In this document: positions 22,801 to 34,600 of the stretch, one piece after another
Layout of the letters: every line of letters starts with the position of its first letter
Numbering within the stretch: the first letter of the stretch is position 1
From: Ianthella basta
Taxonomy: Eukaryota; Porifera; Demospongiae; Verongiida; Ianthellidae
DNA length: 64,000 nt
NCBI GenBank assembly: GCA_964019415.1
Contig: OZ025869.1
Coordinates: forward strand, 2,730,142 to 2,794,141
Direction of reading: 5' to 3'
Notes under the pieces: generated by a model
Told to the model about the DNA's origin: nothing
Database searches by the model: none
What the model saw: the letters and a program-made list of their open reading frames with translations, nothing else
Position numbers and translations under genes: made by a program

Positions 22801-24770
22801 TGGGTCTTGCAGTGAGTAGGTTGCATCCAGTCTCACGGTTGCTATATTTACCTTGGAGTCCCTTGAGGTCTGAAGTAGTGAAAATCATTTTCTGCTGTTT
22901 GGTGCAGCGATAAGCTATTTCACAAAGTTCAAGAAAGTCATGATCTTGGCAAGGGAGCTTGAGTGCACTCTGTAGGCCTGGAAACATTGGGGTTAGTGTC
23001 TCACAGATAAAATCATCATATATCTGTGTTAAAGTTGAGGGGAGGTCTTTCTTAGACAAGAACACACGAGAAATAATAGAAAGCACAACAGGAATGGCAC
23101 AGAGGCCTTTGATTTGGGGAAGAGTCTCCAGCTTGGCACACAGATTTGCAGACAGTTCTGATTTGCCTTCTTCACGGAAATAACTCTCTATATATAGTTG
23201 TATTTGTTCACTTGTAAAGCCCAGGACTTCTATGTTGGCAAAAGGAGTCTTTGTAGACTCGAAGTGATGGTAAATTTCACTCGTCACGATAGAGCGAGAG
23301 GTGAGGATCACATGGCTGTGTGGGAGAGGTGACTTCAGGGAGTGGGTCAGCAGGTCAATGAAGAAGGGGCTATGGCGAAGCTCATGAGGAAGTTCGTCGT
23401 ACCCGTCCAGAATCAGCAACATGTCAGCACCGCAGGTAGCTTTCATCATCTGAACAACACTCTCCATATGACCAACCTGCTCAAATAACTCCATCAGGTG
23501 TTCAAGTTCAAATGAAGATGACTGCTGCAGGCATGTGAGAGGGACGAGGTCACGAAGCTCTACCATCACCACCAACTTGTAACCGAGTGATTCCATGTCC
23601 CTGGATGCATCTTTACAGAGTTTCTTGGCCAAGGTGCTCTTGCCTGTGCCGGGGGCACCACTGATCACCACCAACTGGTTCCTCTTCATTAGCCTCGGAA
23701 TGTCCTCATATTCAACCTTACCCTTTAACTCAGTGAACACCTTGTCAACTCCTTCAGTTAACGAGCAAACAAGCTGCCGGTGGTCATCCTCAATATCTAG
23801 TTTAAATTTGGAAAGCACTAAGTTAATGTACTCCATCTCCTGATGCCTCCTGTATCGGTCTTCCACTACATTCATCTTAGCATAGTGCTTGCGGAGGTTG
23901 TCAGAGAATCGCCTCAACTATAATAAGTGGAGATGTCAACAAAGAAGTAGACACATTATACTCAGCATATGTACATGTTCTATTGAATACAATTAAATAA
24001 TGCAAATGTGAGCGGATTTGAGAAAATGACCCACTTCACGCAGTTTATTGATTTTGAGTTAGTGCCATCGTGTTAAAGTAGAATGGTTGATCTCTCTATT
24101 GCCCTTTGTTGCGCTTCGATAGCTGTGTCAGTTCCCGAGATATGCTTGCCAAAAATACGAAATTATGCTACGTAGGTGCTTGGCTGAAAAAAGCATTTAA
24201 ACATGGACTTCTGGTCACAGCACGAAAGGTGGACAACTGGGGTTGGTCGTCGTGGGAAGCGTATCTTCCTCGTCCTTGGCAAGGGAAGGTCTTCATGCTC
24301 ATCAGGAATGCTGGAGTAGTGTACATATGTTGAATTTGAGCAAGGCCTGGTTGTCTTGAAGAACATTGGTAGCTTCTTATGCTTACATGACATGTTCGTA
24401 ACATCACGCCCGATGGCCACCGTGTAAATTTGCAGTCTTCATTTGAGCTTTAGAGAAGGACTATAGGATTCAAACTTGGCCACAAGATAGGGACTGTACC
24501 ATAGATATGAACGATGCCATAATCTGTTTTTCGGGGAATAATCACCCGCATGACTGTTTTGTCCCATAACTATTTGTTCACATATTGCGCAAAGTGGGTT
24601 GTTTTGTCTAATCCACTCACAAATAACATTAATATAACTGTATGCTGCACACATTACTACACATACAGAAGGAGACAACATACCACACTAATAGACATGG
24701 CTACACAGGCCTACATAGACAGTTAAACATGGCTATATATTGTTGGCATAACCAATGATCAGCATAGCAT

Positions 24771-24850
<80 letters not shown>

Positions 24851-25040
24851 CACACACATGCATGCACAAGCAACCAACCTCTTTCTCATAATCATCCACA
24901 CTAGTTAACAAGGCTGATCCTTTATCAGGCCCTGTATAATGCAGTGGTTGAGAGACACAATCACAATGATATGACCATGAAGTGAATAATATGAAATGAG
25001 AAGGCAACATGCATGTGTACACACATGCGTGCACACACGC

Positions 25041-25071
<31 letters not shown>

Positions 25072-25084
25072 TGCACACGCGCAC

Positions 25085-25125
<41 letters not shown>

Positions 25126-25596
25126 CACGCACGCACGCACACAACACACACACACGTGCACACCTGTCTCCAGTTTCCCTTTCATTGCTTCTGCTAGAGC
25201 TTTCATCTTTGGATTCCCTTTGACTCCAATGATGACATCACATACTATCTTCAAGGCATCATCAGTGCATTTTTTTGTTAGACACAAATGAAGCATCTCA
25301 TTCTGTTGCTTGGGATCATTTGTCATTGATATTTCCTTTTGATCACCACCATCAATTATACCCCTCTGCAACAGTTCATATATGACAGCATTTGCATCCA
25401 TTTCTGCAATGAATTGCTTCCTAAAGCAGTCCAGAACCACCTCAGCTACATGAAAAGAGAGGAGTCATGATACACCAATATAGTCTTTGTGCAGGATCAC
25501 CCCACCCACATAGAGCAGATTCACCCAATGTGTGTGCACATGTGTGTGAAAATGTGTGTTGTGTGTGTTGTGTGCATGTGCATGTGCATGTGTGTT

Positions 25597-25659
<63 letters not shown>

Positions 25660-28600
25660 CACGGCAGTACAAGACCAACCCCTCCTCAATGTGGTATTCA
25701 GGTGAAGGGCAGCATCTTGCCGGCTAACGGGGCTATGGCATCACGTTCAAGGAATGAGATGAATTCAGGCTTTGGATGCGACTGATGGTGTCACCTAGAT
25801 CTTCCTTTGTGCATCGATCCACGAAGAACTTGCAGCACTCCCAGAGAAACACGATGACTGTACATAGAGCAAGGCGAAGGGGCTCAACTTGGTTCTTGGG
25901 CTCGTGGAATGTAAGGTCTTTACTGGACTATGAGTGTCCAGTGGAGACAGCAAGACAGTATGCTGAGACAGGGCAATTTGATGACCATAGAATAGATCAA
26001 GTTGTGAAAGAACTGGAGAGGTAAAAAATTTCTGTGGCTGCTCTGCAGGAGACTAAGTGGTTTAATGATGCAGTGTATAAGGTTGGAGAGAATATTGTAA
26101 TTGCAGCAGGTAGACCATCTGTTGGAGAGATTAGACGAAGGGGAGAGGGAGTAGCAGCTGTATTCAATGGACAAGCAATGCAGGCATGGGAGGCAAGTGG
26201 AAAACAATGGAAGGCTTGGAGCTCACGACTTGTAACAGTTACTCTGCTTACAGGAAAGCGTGCATCAGACCGCATTCACATTCTATCTTGTTATGCACCG
26301 ACATTCTCAGCAAGCAGAGCAGACAAGGAGAGGTTCAAGAATGAAGTGCAGCTGGCTTTGAATGCCATCCCACCAAGTGAAGGCTATGTTGTCGTGAGAG
26401 ACTTCATGCTCATGTTGGTTTCAGGCAAGGTGAAGGAGATATGTGGGCAAGTGTTCGCAGCCTGCATGGACTGGGGAAGATGAATGAGTCTGGATGAGCA
26501 CTTCTGGCTTCCTTATCCATTGGTGAGGCATCTTTGTGCAACACATGGTTCTGCAAAAAAGACATCCACAAGCAGACCCGGAAACACCCCAAGATGAAGA
26601 AACGACACTGTATTGAATTTGCCATTATGTGGCAAAGAGATAGAAGGAGGTGCCTTGATGCGTGTGTGAAGCAAGGCGCGGCGTGCAACACCGACCACCA
26701 ACTCCTCCGCATTAAGATAAAAGTGACAGGAAAGGGGGAGGCCATCTCAGGACCAAGAAGTGCAAGAGGTTTGATGTTTCACGGCTTACAGGCAGAGATG
26801 GAACAGGTAGACAACTCTACAGAGAGCTTGATTGCAGGACAACAGAAGTATGGGTCAGTGAGGGCACTGTGGAAAAGAAGTGGTCAGCTACATAGTCAGG
26901 CTTAGTCAAAGCAGCGGAAGAGGCTCTGGGTCATGAAGCATGTCGACAACTTGACCGGTTTAGAGACAGTGCAGAAGTTCTGGAGCCCCGTTTTCAACAA
27001 AGAAACTTAGTAATACCGTATATATGTGTATACTATATAGATGGCTTGGCATTGGTAGAGTGAGTGATCATCAGAAGTTTGCAAAGGCACACCAGGATGC
27101 ACGCAAAGCCGTGAGGAGTGCAAAGGTTGCTTGGTTCCATAGTAAGGCAGATGTAGCACAGCAATGAAGGTTTGGAGGGAAGGAAGTGTGGCGATCCATA
27201 CGTGACCTGCAGCAGGGGGCTGATACCACAGAGAACTGGTATCATTAAAGATGAAGAAGGACAACCTTGCACCTCAGTGGATGCTAAACAACAGTGCTGA
27301 AGACGACATTTCATTAGCATCCTGAATGTTGTGAGTCAGTTCAACCATGAAGAGCTGGACAGTATAAGGCAGTGACCAATGAGACCGCAGTTAGCTGAGA
27401 TACCATCAATGGAAGAGCTAGTGGGGGCTGTTAGCAAGCTCAAGAATGGGAAAGCTGGGGGAAGCTCAGGGATTCTGCCTGAAATGTTGAAACTAGCTTG
27501 TCAAAGCCCAGTTTTTATGAATTGACTGCCTGATCTTGTGAACACAACCTGGAAAGAGCAGTCAGTTCCCAAAGACTGGACGGATGCAGTACTGATTCCT
27601 ATCTCTGAGAAAGGATACCTGTCCAACTGTGACAACTGGGGGGGGGGGGTATTTCTCTAAATGATGTGATTGGTAAAATGATAGCCAGGATCCTACAGGA
27701 CTGTCTACAACAACTTGCAGAGGAAGAACTGCCCAAGCCCCAGTGCAGTTTCCACAAAGGTAAAGGGTGCACAGACATGATATTTGCCATACGCCAACTA
27801 GCAGAGAAAGTTTGGGAGCACTGGTCAAAGACATTCTTCCTCTTTATTGATCTCAGAAAGGCCTATGACTAGGTTCCACATGAGGCACTGTGGCAAGTTC
27901 TTGCTAAGTTGGGAGTACTGATCCAACCATCCAGCTAATCAAAGCATTCCATCAAGACATGCAAGCCACTATACAGCTGGATGGACAGATTTTGGAACCA
28001 AATGATATTGACAACGACTGCGACAGGGGTGCTGCATGGCACCGGTGCTTTTCAACCTTTATGCACGTGTCTTTGTGGAGCACTGGCTAACCAGAGTTGA
28101 GAATTCAGATGGAGTTGGGGCGAGCCTAAAGTACAAGCATGATTGGAAGCTGTTTAGGAAGTATACCCACAATGCAGAAGAAACCAAACTTACTGAGTTT
28201 CAGTTTGCAGAGATGCAGCCCTACTTGCCAGAACCAGAGAAGTGCCGAGGTGGCTATTCAGAAGTACATGGAAGTAGCCAGTGACTTTGGATTGACAGTT
28301 AGTGTGCCAAAGACAAAGGTGTTGGTGAGCGGTAGAAAAGCTACTGCTGAAGACAAAGCTCCCATTGCAGCAGGAGATGATCAGGTTGAGAGTGTGAATG
28401 CGTTCTCGTACTTAAGGTCAGTGATTTTGTCATTAGGAAGAGTGTGACCAGACATTGACAAGAGGATAGCTCAAGCCTCATGATCCTTTGGAGCACTCCA
28501 TCAACCAGTGTTCAACAACAGAGATCTGAGGGTGGAGACCAAATGTAAGGTGTACCAAGCCTGTGTCCTGTGTACTCCATGGAGCTGAATGTTGGACACC

Positions 28601-31600
28601 CTGAGTAAGGACCTGAAGAGGCTAGATTTCTTCCATCATAGATGCATTCGCAGTACCTTAGGCATCACAAACCAACAACAATGGGACAACCACATTACAT
28701 CTCAGAGCATCAGGCGGCAATGGGGAGACACGGGAACTGTGTCGGATAAGGTCTCCAAATGCCATCTGGAATGGCTTGGACATATTGCTCGAATGCCTGA
28801 CAAATGTATACCCAAAGTCTGTCTGTTCAGCTGGTTTCCGGAACCTCGCCCACAAGGAGGCCCACTGAAATGGTGGGGAGATGTGGTACGCAGTGATCTG
28901 AAGGACATTCAAATCCCAGAAGACACGTGGTATGCAAAGGCAACAACATCAAGGGAAGAGTGGCGTGGTACCTATAGAGAGGCTCGTGCAGACATCACCC
29001 ACACAGAGCAACTCAGAGGACAAACTGACAATCAGGTACAAAGCCCAGAATGCTTGAGGAAGTTTCATAGAGAAAGTGACATGAAGAGGCACAAGTGTGT
29101 GGCTGAAAGACACAAACCAGTTCATGAACAACAAGAAACTGTACAGTACGAAGTAGTTCAAACATCGTGGAGGATTCACAGTCCACTCTTGCAACCCAGC
29201 CCAGTAGAAGATCTAGACTCTTTGCTTTGCTCCCCTATTTTGGGGTTACCTTACCGAATTCGGTAGTGAAACAAAAGGATAGAAGGAAGGTGTGTGCACG
29301 CATGCGCGTGTGTGCGTGGGTGTGTGTAAACGCATGCAGGGCTCAAATGTCCAATGAGTAAATAGTGAGTAATGAGTAAGGTATCTTAATATTCTCAAGA
29401 TTCTCAGACACTAAGGATGGGATGTACGCACATTGCAAAGGAAAAGTCCAATGACCACACTAGATGAAGGCACACAGTATACGTACATGGAACAAATACC
29501 AAGTCTGTCCACTCTCAAGAGGAAGATTTGTACATACAGTGGAACCTGTCTATAAAGGACATCATGAATACGGGGACCTCTCTATAGAGGGTACCATGAA
29601 GAAAGGTAGCTCTCAATTTATGGGCATCCTGAAAGAGGGAACCTCTCTATAAAGGACAATTTGACTAAGAACACTCTCACTAAGGATACTTGTCCTCTAT
29701 TCGCACATTAGCTGACTTTACGTATGCAGGTTAGGGACATGTAGTGCTAGTCTTCTACACTTCTGAGGCCTGTTCAATCACACACATATACGTAAATGCA
29801 TGCACACACCCACATTCAACATCCACACTCACAAACACATCCACCCACTCAAGTGCAAAATAAGCGCATACATGCAGTATGTTTGCATGTATTGTAGAAC
29901 ATGCTACAATACATGCTACAATACCTACTATATACTACCTCATACTACAATAGTACAATCGTGTACAAATCACATTAACTGATAGTGTAACCACAAATGT
30001 TGATCTGAAAATGTCCATCTGTACCACTACCACCTGCACAACTGACAATGCACAGCTGCCGCATAACAAAAGGATATTGGACGAAACCTTTGTAGTTCAT
30101 GCGGCTAAAGAAGCTATCTGGGAAATATATTATTATATATAATACAGTATTGTCCTTAATTTTTCAGCTCCCTAATTGTGTGGCACCTGCCTAAATAGTA
30201 CATCATACTCAAATTTTTGACGAAAAAGGCTACCCCTTATTCTTATTGTTCGTCTTGGACTCTAATAAGTCGTCATCTGCTACAGAGTCTAATGAATCAT
30301 TGGCTGCTGAGGATTCTAATGAATTTTCAGCTGCTTCACTCTAATGAATTGTCGGCTGCTGCCATTTCTTTTTTTGCCGAGGCTTTATTTCTTGTCAATA
30401 TTGACAGCGAAGAAGGCTTTCCAGCCACGCCTAAATCTCCCACTCTTCCTGGTGATCGAACTCCAAACAGATGGCCACCAACAACTCCATCCCGCATCAG
30501 AAATGTCTTCGGACAGCGACTCTGACCGGCGATTCAGCGACGAGTCTGAGAAATCATTTTGTTTCCTATTATTCCATCACGTACTCTAATTAGTCATCAT
30601 AATTTTCTAATGTATTCTGCCAAAAAGTTAGGGACAATACGGTAGACTTAATTGGTGAATAATTTAATGAATTACTGCACATACATTGTGTGGACAGTGA
30701 TGCCAACATTGACTGCTGTTGCATTTGGTTTGTGCAAAGTGCAAGTATGGACGGAGTTTTCGCATGTGGAACATGTCCAATATAAGCAATGGGGGCCACT
30801 TTCAACCTTCATATTCTTTGCTCTTTCTCCTGCAGATAGGATTTGAGGATTTTGAAATAAGCTGTGTATGCAATTGAAGCTGCATTCTTCTACTTCAATT
30901 ATGTGTAACAAGTATTTCAGTGATGATTTCCTTGGCAGCGAATCGCTGCCTACAAGAGTACCCATATAGATACACAAAATCGCCAAATTGACTTAGGCGG
31001 AGAGGTTTAAAGACTACAGGAAGACAAATAGCACTGAGCCATGCACAATCACAGCATCAAACTTCTTCATGTGGTGGGGGATTTTGAAAAACAGATTCGT
31101 TGGTGAGTTATGTCTTGAAAACTAAACTTTTCCTTCAACTTTTCTGAGTCACTGGTACTGGATTCCTCAAAGCCGGAACCTTGGACCAAAGACTCCCACA
31201 TGGAGAAGTTGTAAAGCATCACTGCGTTACCAAATCTGGTCTCATTGTGCAGAAAGCTGGCATTCTAAGTTGTCAGAACGGCACTTTACACCCTAGTTCT
31301 ATTCTGCTTCCTCAAACAGCTTCAGTCACACGACAATCTCGTGACCTGCCATTTTCATTTGAACTTACATACCTAATTCACAAGAAGTGTGATGCACTTG
31401 AGTGTGATGGAGAATGTCTTCCTGCTTCCAGACCTGTTGTGCCCATGCTTCTTGTCATCATGCATGATGACAAGAGACATGTGTGACACTTAAGGTTAGA
31501 AGTCAAAAATTATAGGTCACACAAAAGAAATTGCAATTTTTTCATTAATGTGTAGAATGGCTCTTAAGCTAGCTGTATACCAAGTGCTACAGCTGCATTC

Positions 31601-34600
31601 ATCTCCGCAAAGGAGATATAGCCTGTAGAAGATCGCGAAATGACACAATATTCGACATTTGAATATTAATGAGGGCAAAAAATGGCCACCTGAGAAGACA
31701 ACCGGTGTGTATTTTGTCAAATTCCAAGCATTTGCTCTACTGCATTCACGGTTACAATGCTGTTCCATCCCTTCTGTGTCCTCTTCATCTGTTGCTGAGC
31801 TTCCTGAGCTCGATATACTTCTTTCCAGTTCAGGCGATTCGCCATAATCCGATCTTGACTTGCCCGTGAAGAAACTTTCCAGTCAGTGAGGTTTTCTTCC
31901 TTGAAGCAACCTTGACACCGAGTTAGTGAGGTTCTGCGTTGTATGAATGACCACTTCAGTAGCACAAAGAGTGCTGCAGATGGCTTCCGAAGCCATAAAC
32001 TTGCTGATACGCGGCACATCTTCTGACATAACTGCAAGTTCGGAGTTTGTTGTCCATGGTGCAAGCTCGTACGGCTTTTAATTAAACTCTGAAAGATAGC
32101 CAAAAGAGTGCCAAACACGTTCGCATGAGCCAATCATAGGCGCAGTGCACCATTCATGCTGCGTTAGGTCATGAATGTTTCAGTGCCATTTTTCAAAAAC
32201 TTATGCATTGCGTTATTCTCAACTGCAACATTATAAACTATTATAAATTATTATTTATAAACTAATTCTCTGCACAGAAACGGATTGGGCATGTTTGCAA
32301 AACTAGTTTTGGCTGGTGAGTCCTAAGGCAGCTCGTGCAGTGAAAAGGCTGAAACAATGGCAAAGAAGTGCACTACAACTGCAGCAAAGGATAGCGTGTC
32401 AACATTACATTATACCATATGACTGCAATTTTGGTGGGAAACTAATTTTGGTAGATTGGCGGTTTTCAGAGCAACTCGCCAATATTTCTTATCCACCAAA
32501 GTTTGCATCAGTACTATTGCACAAAACTAGTTTCCCTGTATATATACTAGGCAGCCTGACTTGTAGCTGGATGCGCCGGGCCTATAGCTTAATCGTCGGC
32601 ATGGATTTCATAACCAACAGCTGCACACAAGGACACCAGGTTTCCAAAGGGTTTTGGACACCAGAAGTAGGTGAACAGCTATAGGCCTGTTCTCTGTTTC
32701 TGCCCTGGAGCAGTATGATTGTGTGCAAAGTCAGAGGCAGCAAGTGCAAGTGTCAGTACATCTACCAAAAGGAGGCTAGGATCTCCATTGTATGCCAAAG
32801 AGTTCGTGGACAAGGCTAAGGATTGGAACAAAAAAGTCCAGATGTGGTCAAACAACAGCATGTATACTCCGCAGCCACTGTTCATCATCATTGCAATCTA
32901 GCTCTTGACCGTTTTAGATTAGCCATTTTGCTATGAATATCATTAAAGCATAAGAGTTGTCCAACTGCCAAAGTAAATTCCGCCAAATTCAATAATTTCA
33001 TCAATCTGCCAAAGTAACTTTCCAGCCATACGGTACATTACTTACTACACTTACATTAAGTATTTCTTGCACTCGGCATTTGCATGCTCTCCCTTCTTAA
33101 ATGTGACATGACCACAGAAGTAAAATTGTAGTAACCAATTATATAGTGCATGCAGATATAAGGAAAGTAATCCAGCATCAATGAAAATCAAAACCATAAC
33201 TATAATTCTGCATTAGATGACAAAACATTTATATAGTCTCTTCCAGTACAACACAGCACTGCTGACCTTGCCCACTCCTTACCTAGGATAGGCCCAGGGT
33301 TGACCTCCACATCGCCAGCAAGAAGTAAAAGTGTTCGCAAGAAGAAATGGGGATGAAGCTTCACAACTGGAGCCAACATCTTGACAAGGAGGGCCAAATG
33401 CCTTATGAATGCAAGACAGGAACTGGAGTCTTTGAACTGTGAGGAGAGCAAGGGAAATAGCCTTTGAGACACTGACTGGGTAGAGAAGAAGTAAAACGTG
33501 ATAGAGAAATGTGATACACATGACACTGTGACAGTTGCAGGGTATGCAGAGCAGTGTGGTGGAGCTCACTTACCCTAATGTGGCTCACACAGGACCTTGG
33601 GATGGTAAACGACATCACTAAATGACCATGTACTCTCCTTGCACACTTTAATCCTCTCCGTAGCTTCAGTGAAGGAAATTTCACCAGCAGACTGCAAAGC
33701 TGCTTAAATACTGCTCGGCACTTGTACCTGCAAAATGAATAGCATCAGGTTAGTATTAACTATTCATTTCAACTGTAACAATGGTGCACGACACATAAAA
33801 ATGTGTATAAAAAGTGCTTTTCAACAGAACTCACCTCATCCCACCTGAAATACAGACAATGGTTAGAGTTGATAGACGGCATGCTAAAGTGCACAGGACA
33901 TCACATGTCTTCTGGTGTGAGTGGCGTCTGTGACCTACATTTGACAGGAAGTGTTGCCACGGAATGGAATCAGCTAGTACTGGCAATGTGCTAATGGTAC
34001 ATGTTTCCATGGAAACACCTCACCTGATAATGAGGTCGCTTTCCGACCTCTCCGCCTCCTGGCCGAGTGAGGGAGTCCTTCATGTACAATTAACGCCAGG
34101 TGGAGGAATAGGTCATAGGTAACCAATGTGGCTTGACAAAGGATGAACTCAAGCACTACAGCCATCTTCTCAATCGTGTCCTTAATGGTCAGGTTGTACC
34201 TTGTTACAGGAAGACAAAGAAGGGTTTGTCCACTTAGTCCATTAGGAGCCACAGAAACCTTTATGGAAATGAGGACAACACAACTCAGTTAGGGAGGTAA
34301 CCATGTGCCTGGCCTGATGGTGTGCCCATAGCTACAGCAGTAACTTGTGCAGGCTGTGTATAGGTTAGCCTAAGGGAATTGGGTTCAAACACGTACATGT
34401 AGGTATGGCGTATATGTGGATTCATTTAACAGAGACATTACACAACGAATGTCACATCATACCAGTGCAGAAAGGAGGCATTACATGCAAATAGTGACCC
34501 TTACTGTGTGAGGGCTCCACATTAACAAGTGGAGAAGAGTATCTTGTGGTTGGAAAGCAAAGGGACTGATTTTGAGGTGGTCACCACACTCCGCATTTAC

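Noticed and set aside
24163-24420. Minus-strand open frame as an extra NLR exon
   Set aside because: There is no domain pattern, no good splice sites, and the NLR phases are complete without it.
23917-25164. Direct splice of CARD exon to NACHT exon
   Set aside because: The phase is wrong and gives a stop at once. The 53-base exon at 24879-24931 resolves it.
24701-25291. Open frames of alternating Cys-Val or Thr-His
   Set aside because: They are translations of the CA/GT microsatellites, not proteins. The same holds at 25442-25785, 49073-49442 and 61890-62204.
33283-33475. 2A motif as part of a non-LTR retrotransposon ORF
   Set aside because: Such elements often carry NPGP motifs, but no minus-strand reverse transcriptase or endonuclease follows. 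The neighbouring LINE is on the other strand, and a splice donor joins the motif in phase to a CARD exon. It remains the main alternative for the origin of the motif.
33484-33525. Alternative acceptor CACAG/TGTCATG for exon 7
   Set aside because: In the phase left by exon 6 it reads to a stop after about 40 codons. The acceptor at 33476-33477 keeps the frame open.
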